NCBI GenBank assembly: GCA_001603075.1
Contig: LVBB01000128.1
Coordinates: forward strand, 1-64,000
Source: Phycisphaerales bacterium Planc_01
Lineage (GTDB): Bacteria; Planctomycetota; Phycisphaerae; Sedimentisphaerales; Anaerobacaceae
Direction: 5' to 3'
DNA: 64,000 nucleotides
The notes under the pieces are model-generated. The model ran no database searches, was not told the origin of the DNA, and saw only the letters and a program-made list of their open reading frames with translations. Position numbers and translations under genes: made by a program. Below are positions 43,400 through 52,667 of this stretch, one piece after another. Position 1 is the first letter of the stretch, and each line of letters begins with the position of its first letter.

Positions 43400-44293
43400 C
43401 TACCACTTGAAGTAGCAGGCGTAGTGGCGATAGAGCAGGCCGATGGCGCGCATGGCGACGATGGCGACGACCTGGACCAGCAGGTTCAGGGCCAGGTGCA
43501 GGGCGGTGGCGGTCGGGCCGGCGCCGGTGTATTGAGCGGCCTGCGTCTGGAGGAAGCAGGCGGCTGCCAGGAGCACGACGCACGTCACGTACGGTGCGAA
43601 GGCGTGCATCACCGGGACGAGCAGATAATCCGGGCGTAACAGCGCGATGTCTTTGCCCACGGCGGTGGTCAGGATGGCGGCCGGAAACGCGAACAGGCCC
43701 AGAACGAAGAAGAATTGCAGGAGAAGGTATGCAGGGCCGACGCCCGACCCGAAATTGGTCAGTGTGATCCCCGAATCCTGGAACAGCCACATTGCGATGA
43801 AGAAGGGCAGTTCGACGAAGGCCAGCGTCAGACCGAAGGTCAGAAGCGGGGCGATGACGTACCATAGAAACGTGATGGAGGTCCCCAGATAGATCTCCGG
43901 GAGCGTGTCTTCATCGAAGGCGGTCTGGTAAATCACGTTGAGGTAGAATCCGAACAGCCATCCCCAGATGAGAAAATCCACGACGTAGTTCAGACAGCAG
44001 GCCTGGGCGAGGAAGAATCGGAAGCAGACGACTGCCGCGACGAAGACCAAGGTCGTCGCATTCCCGGGGTCGGTGAACAGCTTGAAGTTGCCCACGAAGA
44101 CGGCGCGATAGAAGCCGGGGACGGGTTCCGGCGGCTGCTCGGGTTCCGCCGCGACCTTCTCGGGTTTCTTGAAACTCTGGGCGGGGATGAGGAACTTCTG
44201 CCCGCACGTCAGGCATCGCGCCCGTCGGCCGGCGTGCTTGCTGTCGAACGCGATCAACGCGCCGCACTTCGGACAGTTGAACTCAATCGTCAT
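43400..44293 (-). CDS. zinc-ribbon multi-pass membrane protein
   Basis: A 297-residue protein. The N-terminus has a zinc ribbon (CPKC at 7-10 and CLTC at 27-30), a short Pro/Glu-rich linker, and then at least six hydrophobic helices, including TLVFVAAVVCFRFFLAQACC and VVLLAAACFLQTQAA. Such proteins are frequent in Planctomycetota; function unknown. The ATG at 44293 is preferred to a TTG two codons upstream. It lies 45 bases after pilT in the same direction and faces the maf gene convergently. Confidence 0.7.
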   Translation of the reverse strand: MTIEFNCPKCGALIAFDSKHAGRRARCLTCGQKFLIPAQSFKKPEKVAAEPEQPPEPVPGFYRAVFVGNFKLFTDPGNATTLVFVAAVVCFRFFLAQACCLNYVVDFLIWGWLFGFYLNVIYQTAFDEDTLPEIYLGTSITFLWYVIAPLLTFGLTLAFVELPFFIAMWLFQDSGITLTNFGSGVGPAYLLLQFFFVLGLFAFPAAILTTAVGKDIALLRPDYLLVPVMHAFAPYVTCVVLLAAACFLQTQAAQYTGAGPTATALHLALNLLVQVVAIVAMRAIGLLYRHYACYFKW

Positions 44294-44344
44294 TCTCAAG
44301 CGAACCCAGGCGGCTGCCCGTCCGACACAAGGGAACCGCAGTGA

Positions 44345-45481
44345 CTACCCTCGCTGCATGCAGTCCACGAAGGCCTTCAGGTCGTTGGCCCATTTCTGGG
44401 CTTCGAGCAGATCGATGGTCTCGTCTTTGACGAGCATGGACAAGTGCTTTTCCATCGTGATCATCTTCTCATCCTGTCGGTCGCGCGTCTTGGTCTGGAG
44501 TTGCGAGTAGAGCTGCTCGATCTTGCCGGTGCGGATCAGGTTGGCGCAGGCGTAGTTGTTGTTGAGAATCTCCATCGCGACGACGCGTCCCTGGCCGTTC
44601 TTGCGCGGCACGAGCTTCTGGCAGAGAATGTAGGCCAGGCCGAGCGAAAGCTGGTTGCGGACTTCGGATTGGCGGCCCTCCGGGAAGTAGTCGAGGATGC
44701 GCGTCACCGATCCGGTGACGTCGCGGGTGTGCAGTGTCGAGAAGACCAGGTGTCCCGTCTCGGCGGCCATCAGGGTCATGGCGATGGTCTCGGCGTCGCG
44801 CATCTCGCCGACGAAAATGACGTCCGGGTCTTCCCGCATCATCTCTTTGAGGCCGTCCTGAAAGGACCGCACGTCGCGGCCGACCTCGCGCTGCGAGACG
44901 ATCGAGTACTTCTGCTGGAAGATATACTCGATCGGGTCCTCGACGGAGAAGATGCGGTAGGCGTTCTTCTCGCTGATGCGTCCGATGAGAGAGGCGATCG
45001 TGGTGGACTTGCCGGCGCCGGTGATCCCGGTCAACAGGACGAGTCCCTGCTTGAGATTGATGATATCGTGCCAGACGTCGTTGGGAAAGCCGATCTCCTC
45101 GACGGCCGGTACATCGAGCGACAGGGCCCGAATGGCGGCGGCGATCCCGTCGTTCTCCCGGAAGACGTTGATGCGGAACTGAAGCGAGCCGAGCCGGTAG
45201 GAGCAGTCGACGCTGTGCTGGGTCTGGAGCTTGGAGACGTTGTGCTGGCGGAGCAGGGGAAAGATGAGCTGCTTGGCCAGTTCGGGCGTCACGTTGGGGC
45301 CCTTGAGCTTGACGAGATTGCCGTCGATGCGGTAGGCCGGCGGCGCGTTGACCTTGATGTGCAGGTCGGAGACCCGCATCGCGCCGTGCTCCTCGAAGTA
45401 CTTGAGCATGTCCAGGATGCTGTACTTGCCCAGATTCTCAGTCGGGTAGACCTTGGCGGCCGGGGAGTATTCTTCCGTCAT
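44345..45481 (-). CDS. pilT: PilT-type twitching-motility ATPase
   Basis: A 378-residue cytosolic ATPase of the retraction type. It contains Walker A GITGAGKSTT near 165, the Asp-box EDPIEYIFQQKYSIVSQREV, Walker B REDPDVIFVGEMRDAETIAM, the His box FSTLHTRDVTGSVTRILDYF and the C-terminal LIRTGKIEQLYSQLQ that marks PilT/PilU. An N-terminal SDLHIKVNAPPAYRIDGNL fits the family. The ATG at 45481 follows GGAGA with good spacing; an ATG four codons earlier is possible. It lacks adjacent pilin genes, so it may serve type IV pili encoded elsewhere. Confidence 0.92.
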   Translation of the reverse strand: MTEEYSPAAKVYPTENLGKYSILDMLKYFEEHGAMRVSDLHIKVNAPPAYRIDGNLVKLKGPNVTPELAKQLIFPLLRQHNVSKLQTQHSVDCSYRLGSLQFRINVFRENDGIAAAIRALSLDVPAVEEIGFPNDVWHDIINLKQGLVLLTGITGAGKSTTIASLIGRISEKNAYRIFSVEDPIEYIFQQKYSIVSQREVGRDVRSFQDGLKEMMREDPDVIFVGEMRDAETIAMTLMAAETGHLVFSTLHTRDVTGSVTRILDYFPEGRQSEVRNQLSLGLAYILCQKLVPRKNGQGRVVAMEILNNNYACANLIRTGKIEQLYSQLQTKTRDRQDEKMITMEKHLSMLVKDETIDLLEAQKWANDLKAFVDCMQRG

Positions 45482-45654
45482 ATCGTTCTCCATCGTGTTC
45501 GCTCGATCCTCCGAATCCGACCCAAGCGCCCATGGACAAGCGGCCGCACCAATCCCGGACCCGCGTCTGCGCCTTTGTTGGAGAGGTGACTACAGTATAC
45601 AACGGCGACGACTCCAGGGGAAGGCCGATCAGAGGGCAATGAAGGCGGGCGGCC

Positions 45655-45945
45655 CTATCGTTTGCCGGCGCCGGCGTTGCCCTTCCTGAGCCAGTCCTGG
45701 AGATTGGCGGCGAGGATCTCGATGTCCTTGGAGGCCAGGATGTGCTCGGCGAGCGTTGCCGGGATGCCCAGCTTGGTCATGGCCTGTTCGACGCGCTTCC
45801 AGAGGCGGTCGCGTTTGGTCTGCGTGTCGGCCAGGTACAATTCGGTGACGAGTTCCTGGAGCTTGGCGAGCATGATCGTATCGAGGTTCCTGTAGTACCC
45901 CGAAATGATGTTCTGTTGGTGTGGCGTGTAGTCCTGTCGGGCCAT
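45655..45945 (-). CDS. small helical protein of unknown function
   Basis: A 96-residue soluble, highly helical protein beginning MARQDYTPHQQNIISGYYRN and ending in a basic Gly-rich tail. The middle (LQELVTELYLADTQTKRDRL, then WKRVEQAMTKLGIP) is amphipathic. I recognise no family. The ATG at 45945 follows GGATGA. It lies 170 bases upstream of pilT on the same strand and is divergent from lptD. Its steady codon usage supports a real gene. Confidence 0.6.
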   Translation of the reverse strand: MARQDYTPHQQNIISGYYRNLDTIMLAKLQELVTELYLADTQTKRDRLWKRVEQAMTKLGIPATLAEHILASKDIEILAANLQDWLRKGNAGAGKR

Positions 45946-46080
45946 ATTCGTCATCCGTTTCAAGGCATTTGCGTGTGGTCGATTGTGTTTCGACGGGCCC
46001 TTTCTATCGCATCGGATCGGCCCGATCAAGAGGCCTCGCGGCGGGCCGGGGTTTTTGCTGGCGTTGTCGTAGAGGCAGGC

Positions 46081-46086
46081 TATAAT
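46081..46086 (+). promoter_or_regulatory. -10 element of a probable lptD promoter
   Basis: TATAAT at 46081-46086 is a perfect -10. The best -35 (TTGCTG at 46055) is 20 bases away, too far for a normal spacer. Start of transcription would be near 46093, about 53 bases before the lptD ATG. Confidence 0.4.
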
Positions 46087-46145
46087 TTCGGCCAGACATA
46101 AGTCACGCAGGATGCCCAAGTTGTTGTTTATGAGACCATCGCAGG

Positions 46146-49100
46146 ATGCGATACCGTCTATCGATCGTAGCTGTGTTGTTGTGGATGCTGCCGTTGTCGG
46201 CGTCGGCCGGCCGGGAGAACGCTCCCGCCGGGACGCCGGGCGAGTCGGCGTCGGCACAGCCGCGATTGCTTGTTCAGGACCTTGGCATCGTCACCCAGGA
46301 TCTGCTGCGCCAGCAGAGTGGGACCGGACAGCATCTGCTGGTTTGTCGGGAAGGTTTCCAGGCGGCGGTGGCGACCCTGGACCTTTCGGCCCCGAGTGCC
46401 GTGGTACGGATCGATGCGGAAGGTGCCGATGCCGAGGACCCCGCACCCACCCGATACCGGGTCTATATCTATCTGAGCGGCTCGATCTCAGAGGAGCAGA
46501 CGGCCGCCCTGCAGAACGCCGGCCTGAGGGTGGCATCCGTCGAACAAGGCAGGGCCGCCGTGCTCAGGTTCGATCTTGACGGCGAGGTCTTCGTCGTCGC
46601 CGAAAAAAGTGAGACGGGCAGCCCGCAGGGGTTGCTGCTATACAGGCGGGCCCTCGACGCCTTCGAGTCGGCCGATCTCGACGCTCTGTCCGAGTCCGAC
46701 TCGTCCAGAGCGCGGGGCGCCGCAGCGCTTCTTGGCCCGCGTCGGGCCGATCCTGAGGCCGGGCAGACGCTCAGTTGGGCGCCCATGACCGACCTGCCTC
46801 TGACCGTCGAGATTACGACGGAAGCTGGCGTCGAAGTGACTACCATCATGGGGCGGGTTTATGCATGGTGGCAGCAGCAGGACCCACAGGGGGCCGGTTC
46901 GACGGTTTACGAGATGGAGGCCGACAATCTCGTTCTCTGGCGATATCCGAAGGACGCCGATCGTGTGGGGACCGATACGTTGCCGGGGCGGCGGCAGGGG
47001 GTCGGGGAGATTTACGTCAGCGGCGACGTTCATGTCCGCCAAGGCCAGCGGACCATTCGTGCCAACGAGTTGTATTACGATCTGCGCCGCCAGCGTGGGC
47101 TCATTGACGATGCCGTGATGAAGACGTTCGATTCGGTGCGGAACATCCCCGTCTATATTCGTGCCAATCGGCTCAAGCAGGTGGCGGCGAACGAATTCGA
47201 AGCCCACGGCGTCACCATAACGACGAGCGAGTTCCACACGCCTCAGTTGTCGGCCACCGCTGAGACGGTGCGCGTCGTTGACCGGGTGGCGGAGGATGAA
47301 CGGGCCGACGCCGCCTCTGCCGATGCCGGCTTTGACGTGCAGATGGACGGTGTTCGCTTCAAGTATTATGACACCACGATCTTCGGTCTGCCCTCGCTGC
47401 GGCCGAATCTCCAGCGGCCCGACGTGCCCATCCGATCGGCACGGGTCGGTCAGAGCCGGACATACGGGGTCTCTGTCGAGACGCAGTGGTTCCTCAGTCG
47501 CATCCTCGGGCTGCGCGAGCCGGAGGGCACCGACAGCACGCTCTCGGTAGACTACTATGACAAGCGAGGGGTCGGAGGCGGGGTCGATATCGAGTACGAA
47601 CGAGAGGACTACTTCGGTAAATTCCTCGGCTACGCCATCGACGACGACGGGACCGACCGGCTCAGCCGGTCCCAGAAGGACGTCGAGTTCTCCGAGGATG
47701 TCCGCGGGCGGGTGAAGTTTCAGCATCGCCACTTCCTGCCCTTCGGATGGCAACTGACGGCCGAGGCCAGCTATCTGTCCGATCAGAATTTTCTGCAACA
47801 GTATTATCGCAGCGAATTCAACGTCGGAAAAGAGCAGGAGACGGTGCTGCACCTCAAGCGGATCGAGAACAACTGGGGCCTGTCTCTTCTGGGCAAGGCC
47901 CGGATCAACGATTTCCTCGACAAGGTCGAGGAGATGCCGACGGCCCAGTTCCACTGGACCGGCCAGTCGTTCTTCCAGGACCGCTTGACGTTCTACAGCG
48001 GCAATCAGATCAGCCGGTATCGCTATCTCTACAGTGAAGAGGCCCCTTCGAGAGGCTCGGAGGAGTTCTTCATGTACACGATGACCCGCAACGAGATCGA
48101 CATGCCGCTGACGGTGGGCCGGTCGAAGGTCGTGCCTTTTGTGGCCGGTACGTTTGCCTATGAGGATGGCGGAGGGTTCGGTTCGGCGCTGGACGACTCG
48201 CTCGTTGAGCGGCAGGACACGCTGTGGCTCGGCGAAGGCGGCGTGCGGATGTCGGCGCCGCCGTTCTGGCGGGTCTACCCGAACGTCCGGTCCCGGTTCT
48301 GGGATCTGGACCAGCTTCGGCATGTGGTCAGCCCTCAGCTCACCGCGGTGGCGTATACACAAAGCCACCGGGCCGGCGAGCAACGGGATGTCCTGGATCT
48401 CGGCATCTACCAGCGCTGGCAGACCAAGCGGGGGCCGGGGGGGCCGGACGGCCGCAGGACGGTCGATTGGCTCAAGCTGGATCTGGATTTCGTGTGGGTC
48501 AACGATTCGGCCGATGCCGGCGCCGGACCCGACCGGATCCTCTGGAACCAGCCGTTCATCCCCCTGACGAACCCCTCGGGCAGCGTGCTGCTGCCGCAGG
48601 ACCGACGGGCCACGGGCCTGTTCGGGCCGCGCCGCAACTACATCGGGGCCGATGCCGTGCTGCGGCTCACCGACACCACATCCATCCTGGCCGACGCGCA
48701 CTACGACATGCAGAGCGGCGTCTTCGGGCAGGTCGATGTGGGGTTCTCCCGCCTGTGCTGGCCCAATCTGAGCTACTACGTGGGCAGCCGCTACCTGCGA
48801 CGCGTCGTCAGCGGGCGGGAGAGGGGCTCCAACGCCGTTACCTTCGCCGCCACCTACGTGATCGATCCCAGATACACCGCAGTTTTCTCACAGCAGTACG
48901 ATTTTGACTATGGCCAGAGCACCCGAAGTGATATAACGTTGATTCGCAGATACCATCGGATGAATCTGGCGATGACGCTCAGCGCCGATGAATCGCTCGA
49001 CGAACAGAGCTTCGTGGTCAGTCTCTGGCCGCAGGGTGTGCCGGAGCTGGCTTTTGGCCTGCGCCGGTACATGGAGCTGGGGGCGTCGGAGATGTACTGA
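46146..49100 (+). CDS. lptD: LPS-assembly outer-membrane protein LptD
   Basis: A 984-residue outer-membrane barrel that inserts lipopolysaccharide into the outer leaflet. A signal peptide ends near residue 22. Residues about 25-270 are an extra N-terminal region of unclear fold. The OstA/LptA-like beta-jelly-roll then appears (VGEIYVSGDVHVRQGQRTIR, ELYYDLRRQRGLIDDAVM, about 283-330). The C-terminal half is the LptD barrel with many aromatic strands (SLSVDYYDKRGVGGGVDIEY and beyond). The ATG at 46146 follows a weak ribosome site. The presence of LptD implies an LPS-bearing outer membrane. Confidence 0.85.
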   Translation: MRYRLSIVAVLLWMLPLSASAGRENAPAGTPGESASAQPRLLVQDLGIVTQDLLRQQSGTGQHLLVCREGFQAAVATLDLSAPSAVVRIDAEGADAEDPAPTRYRVYIYLSGSISEEQTAALQNAGLRVASVEQGRAAVLRFDLDGEVFVVAEKSETGSPQGLLLYRRALDAFESADLDALSESDSSRARGAAALLGPRRADPEAGQTLSWAPMTDLPLTVEITTEAGVEVTTIMGRVYAWWQQQDPQGAGSTVYEMEADNLVLWRYPKDADRVGTDTLPGRRQGVGEIYVSGDVHVRQGQRTIRANELYYDLRRQRGLIDDAVMKTFDSVRNIPVYIRANRLKQVAANEFEAHGVTITTSEFHTPQLSATAETVRVVDRVAEDERADAASADAGFDVQMDGVRFKYYDTTIFGLPSLRPNLQRPDVPIRSARVGQSRTYGVSVETQWFLSRILGLREPEGTDSTLSVDYYDKRGVGGGVDIEYEREDYFGKFLGYAIDDDGTDRLSRSQKDVEFSEDVRGRVKFQHRHFLPFGWQLTAEASYLSDQNFLQQYYRSEFNVGKEQETVLHLKRIENNWGLSLLGKARINDFLDKVEEMPTAQFHWTGQSFFQDRLTFYSGNQISRYRYLYSEEAPSRGSEEFFMYTMTRNEIDMPLTVGRSKVVPFVAGTFAYEDGGGFGSALDDSLVERQDTLWLGEGGVRMSAPPFWRVYPNVRSRFWDLDQLRHVVSPQLTAVAYTQSHRAGEQRDVLDLGIYQRWQTKRGPGGPDGRRTVDWLKLDLDFVWVNDSADAGAGPDRILWNQPFIPLTNPSGSVLLPQDRRATGLFGPRRNYIGADAVLRLTDTTSILADAHYDMQSGVFGQVDVGFSRLCWPNLSYYVGSRYLRRVVSGRERGSNAVTFAATYVIDPRYTAVFSQQYDFDYGQSTRSDITLIRRYHRMNLAMTLSADESLDEQSFVVSLWPQGVPELAFGLRRYMELGASEMY

Positions 49101-49226
49101 GACCCGGCTTTGCCGTCGGATTCGAGCGCTTCAATGGGGTTGGGGCCTCTCGGGCCGCTGTCGGGATCGTCGAAAACGGAATCCGGATGACTTTGACTGG
49201 TTTGGACACTATGTAAGGAGCAGACT

Positions 49227-50171
49227 ATGCCGTTAGTCAACACCAAAAAGATGTTCGAGATGGCCTATAAGAATGGCTACGCCATCGGTGCGTTCAACGT
49301 CAACAACATGGAGATCACGCAGGGGATCGTTCAGGCGATCGCCGAAGAGAAGGCGCCCCTGATCCTCCAAATCTCCCGCGGCGCGAGGGAGTATGCCAAG
49401 AACAGCTATCTCAAGGCCATCATTGACGTTGTGGTCAAAGAGAACCCGGACATCCCTGTTGCCATAAACCTTGACCACGGCGATACTTTCGAGACCTGCA
49501 AGGAGTTCGTGGACGACGGATTCACCTCGATCATGATCGACGGTTCACACCTGCCCTTCGAAGAGAACATTGCTATCACGAAGAAAGTGGTTGAGTACGC
49601 TCATCCTCGCGGCGTCGTTGTCGAGGCCGAACTTGGGCAGCTTGGTGGGATTGAAGAGGACGTCGTCGGCGTTGATGACGTCAGCAAACACATCGCCGAC
49701 CCCGACCAGGCGGTGGAGTTTGTCGAGAAGAGCGGGTGCGATTCGCTGGCCATTGCCTGCGGGACCAGCCACGGGGCGTACAAGTTCAAGACCGCACCAA
49801 CGCTGGCGTTCGACGTAATAGAAGAAATCGGTCGCAGGCTGCCGGGCTTCCCGCTGGTGATGCACGGCTCCAGCAGCGTGCTGAAGGAGTTCAAAGACCT
49901 GATCAACAAGTACGGCGGCAAGATGCCCGATGCCATGGGGGTTCCCGAGGAGATGGTGACCAAGGCCTCCAAGATGGCCATGTGCAAGGTCAACATCGAC
50001 ACCGACCTGCGAATGGCCCTGACGGCCAAGATTCGCCAGGTCTTCGCCGAGAAACCGGCGGAGTTCGACCCGCGCAAGTATCTGGGACCGGGCCGCGACG
50101 CCATTCGCGAAATGGTCCGCCACAAACTCCATGTCCTCGGCTGTGCCGGCAAGGCGCAGGAGTGCCTGTAG
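49227..50171 (+). CDS. fba: class II fructose-bisphosphate aldolase
   Basis: A 314-residue zinc-dependent aldolase of glycolysis and gluconeogenesis. Metal-binding His residues fall at 84 (INLDHGDT), 182 (GTSHGAYKF) and 213 (VMHGSSSV), and the loop GSHLPFEENI near 106 is typical. It begins MPLVNTKKMFEMAYKNGYAI. TAAGGAG precedes the ATG at good distance. A strong hairpin follows the stop, making the gene probably monocistronic. Codon usage is less GC-biased than the neighbours, as expected for a highly expressed gene. A tagatose-bisphosphate aldolase is the only plausible alternative. Confidence 0.95.
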   Translation: MPLVNTKKMFEMAYKNGYAIGAFNVNNMEITQGIVQAIAEEKAPLILQISRGAREYAKNSYLKAIIDVVVKENPDIPVAINLDHGDTFETCKEFVDDGFTSIMIDGSHLPFEENIAITKKVVEYAHPRGVVVEAELGQLGGIEEDVVGVDDVSKHIADPDQAVEFVEKSGCDSLAIACGTSHGAYKFKTAPTLAFDVIEEIGRRLPGFPLVMHGSSSVLKEFKDLINKYGGKMPDAMGVPEEMVTKASKMAMCKVNIDTDLRMALTAKIRQVFAEKPAEFDPRKYLGPGRDAIREMVRHKLHVLGCAGKAQECL

Positions 50172-50198
50172 AGGCGTGGGCGATAACCTTCGTATCTG

Positions 50199-50236
50199 GC
50201 CGGCGATCCCGGACCGGTGGGTCCGGGATCGCCGGC
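50199..50236 (+). terminator. long hairpin after fba
   Basis: A 17-bp perfect stem (50199-50215 with 50220-50236) and a four-base loop follow the fba stop. Only a weak T-rich stretch (TTC) comes after it. It probably terminates transcription or protects the 3' end of the message. Confidence 0.55.
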
Positions 50237-50298
50237 GGGTTCATTGTGTGGACTTCCTCGTTGCGGCCGGGGTCTCCAATAGCTGAAAGGAACGGTCA

Positions 50299-52638
50299 GT
50301 GATAACCCAAGAACCAAGAGGGCCTTCGTCGGGCTCGCGTCGTGACGAAAGCAAGGCCTGGCGAGCCCGCGTTGGGAACCTGGTCCTGCTCTCGTGCACG
50401 TTGACCCTGGTTCTCTCCGGTTGGTTTGGCGACTACCGTTGCTCGGCTCAGTCGGGCCGACCGGTTGCCTCCGGCGCGGGGACGACCGGCGAAAACAGGG
50501 CGGGCGCCGAGGGTACACAGGTCGATCCTGTCCGTGAGGCCTGCAAGCGGATCTACCAGGGTCTGTTCGACGAGGCCGAGGAGTGGATCCAGAAGGCCAG
50601 GGTCTCCCACGGCCGGCGAGCCGAACAGCTCGAACAGATCGTCCGAGAATACAGGCAGATCGATGAACGACGCCGGGCGGCCCGCGCCGAGGCATACGCC
50701 GAGCAACTGACCAAGCTGGAAGGACTCAAGGCGGTTGTGGACCTTTCGCGAATCGATCCCCCACCGGTGGCCGAGATCGATGAGGACTCGCTGGTGCTGG
50801 CGGACGATGAACCCAACGAGCCCAACGACGTTACGGACGTTCTGGCGGTGCTCGTCAAGGCGAGGGAATTCGCCAACGAGCAGCAGAAGACAGCCTTGCT
50901 GGCCGATCCGTTCGTCCAGAAGGTCCTTCAGGTCAGCATCGACCGCAGCGTGATTCTCGAGGCCGAGGGCAAGTGGCTTGACGCCTATGCGGGATACTAC
51001 TACTGGCTGCAGGCCATCGATCCGAACAATCGCGGCTATTCGGACCACGCCGAGGAGCTTCTGGACAAGGCCGGCGTCGCCGGGTCGTTCCAGGACAGCC
51101 CCTGCGAAACCCGCACGGAGCGCTTCGAGGGTGTCGAAGAGCGGATGTTCGAGCGGGCCATGGATGCCCTGAGCCTGCACTATGTCAACAGTATCGATTA
51201 CGTTCAGATGGCGACCGAGGCCATCAGACGCTGCGACCACCTGGCCCAGGTGCTGGTGATCGCCGGCGCCCGCGATCCGAACGCCGCCGGCTCGTTCCCG
51301 GCGCCGGCGCCCGAGAAGGTGACGGCCTGGTCGGTGGCCTTGACGGGCCTGCGAGAGGATGTCGAGTCCCGGGCACAGAACTTCGGCAAGGATGATTTTC
51401 TGGCCGTCCTGAAGAAGGCCCTGTCGCTGAACGATGCGACGGTGCAACTGCCGCGTCGGCCGCTCATCGCCCACTTCGCCGAAGCGGCGCTCAAGACGCT
51501 CGATCCGTACACCGTCATGGTCTGGCCGCGACAGGTGCAGGACTTCGAGAAGATGATGATGAATGAATTCTCAGGCATCGGGATCGAAATCTCCAAACCG
51601 CGGGGATTGCTGACCATCGCCAGTCTGCTGCCCGATACGCCCGCGTACCGCGCGGGCCTGGACGCCGGCGATGTAATTGAGGCCGTCGACGGCGTTCCCA
51701 CCAAGGACATGAGTCTGACGTGCGCCGTCAAGAAGATCACCGGGCCCAAGGGAACGAGCGTGACTCTGGCGGTCAAGCGGCCGTTGGAGGACAAGGCCGA
51801 GGAGATCACGATCACGCGGGACCGCATCATCGTGCCCACCATTCGCGGCTGGCAGAGAACCGAAGCCGGGACATGGCTGCACGTGGTCGATCCGACGAGC
51901 CAGGTCGGCTACGTGCGGATCACGAGCTTCTCCGGCGAGACATCCGCCGACTTCGAGACCGTGCTGCGCGAGCTGGAGGCGCAGGGGCTCAAGGGGCTGA
52001 TCGTCGATCTTCGTTTCAACACCGGCGGGCTCCTCGACAGCGCCGTCAAGATCGTGGACAAGTTCGTCCGCGAAGGTCTGATCGTGCGGACGCAACCGAA
52101 GATGGGGATGATCCCCAGCTACGAGTATGCCCATCGCCGGGGGACGCATCCGGACTATCCGCTGGTGATCCTGATCAATTCGAGCAGCGCCAGCGCCTCG
52201 GAGATCGTCGCCGGCGCGCTGGGCGACCCGAAGCACGAGCGGGCCGTTCTCGTGGGCAGCCGCACCCACGGCAAGGGGAGCGTTCAGGGCATCACGCACT
52301 ATCCCGGCGGCGGCGCCCAGTTGAAATACACCATGGCCTACTACCACCTTCCCTCCGGGCAGCGCGTCAAGAGCCGCGAGGCGGTCGAGAAGGAAGGGGG
52401 CAAGGACTGGGGGGTCGGTCCGGATGTCGAGATCAAACTCAACAGCAACGAGTTGAAGGCCATGATCGATGTGCAGAGGGACAACGACGTTCTCGTCCAG
52501 TCGGCCCGCGATGAGCACGGTGATTCCTACAAGAAACGCACGCTGGAAGAGACGCTCGCTGCCGATCCGCAATTGGCGGTGGGCCTGCTGGTCGTCAGGG
52601 CCCGGCTGATCGAGGCCGATGCACCGGCGATGAACTGA
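50299..52638 (+). CDS. S41 family C-terminal processing peptidase with PDZ domain
   Basis: A 779-residue serine protease. An N-terminal hydrophobic segment (NLVLLSCTLTLVLSGWFG, about 28-45) acts as signal or anchor. Residues 60-370 form a helical region with TPR-like composition. A PDZ domain follows (GIGIEISKPRGLLTIASLLP, then AYRAGLDAGDVIEAVDGVP). The S41 catalytic domain has Ser632 in NSSSASASEIVAGALGD and Lys659 in THGKGSVQ, the Ser-Lys dyad of tail-specific proteases. It probably trims periplasmic substrates. The GTG start follows AAAGGA. lysS begins 29 bases later. Confidence 0.9.
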   Translation: MITQEPRGPSSGSRRDESKAWRARVGNLVLLSCTLTLVLSGWFGDYRCSAQSGRPVASGAGTTGENRAGAEGTQVDPVREACKRIYQGLFDEAEEWIQKARVSHGRRAEQLEQIVREYRQIDERRRAARAEAYAEQLTKLEGLKAVVDLSRIDPPPVAEIDEDSLVLADDEPNEPNDVTDVLAVLVKAREFANEQQKTALLADPFVQKVLQVSIDRSVILEAEGKWLDAYAGYYYWLQAIDPNNRGYSDHAEELLDKAGVAGSFQDSPCETRTERFEGVEERMFERAMDALSLHYVNSIDYVQMATEAIRRCDHLAQVLVIAGARDPNAAGSFPAPAPEKVTAWSVALTGLREDVESRAQNFGKDDFLAVLKKALSLNDATVQLPRRPLIAHFAEAALKTLDPYTVMVWPRQVQDFEKMMMNEFSGIGIEISKPRGLLTIASLLPDTPAYRAGLDAGDVIEAVDGVPTKDMSLTCAVKKITGPKGTSVTLAVKRPLEDKAEEITITRDRIIVPTIRGWQRTEAGTWLHVVDPTSQVGYVRITSFSGETSADFETVLRELEAQGLKGLIVDLRFNTGGLLDSAVKIVDKFVREGLIVRTQPKMGMIPSYEYAHRRGTHPDYPLVILINSSSASASEIVAGALGDPKHERAVLVGSRTHGKGSVQGITHYPGGGAQLKYTMAYYHLPSGQRVKSREAVEKEGGKDWGVGPDVEIKLNSNELKAMIDVQRDNDVLVQSARDEHGDSYKKRTLEETLAADPQLAVGLLVVRARLIEADAPAMN

Positions 52639-52667
52639 CGGGTGGGCCGATTGCGGAAGGCTGGACG

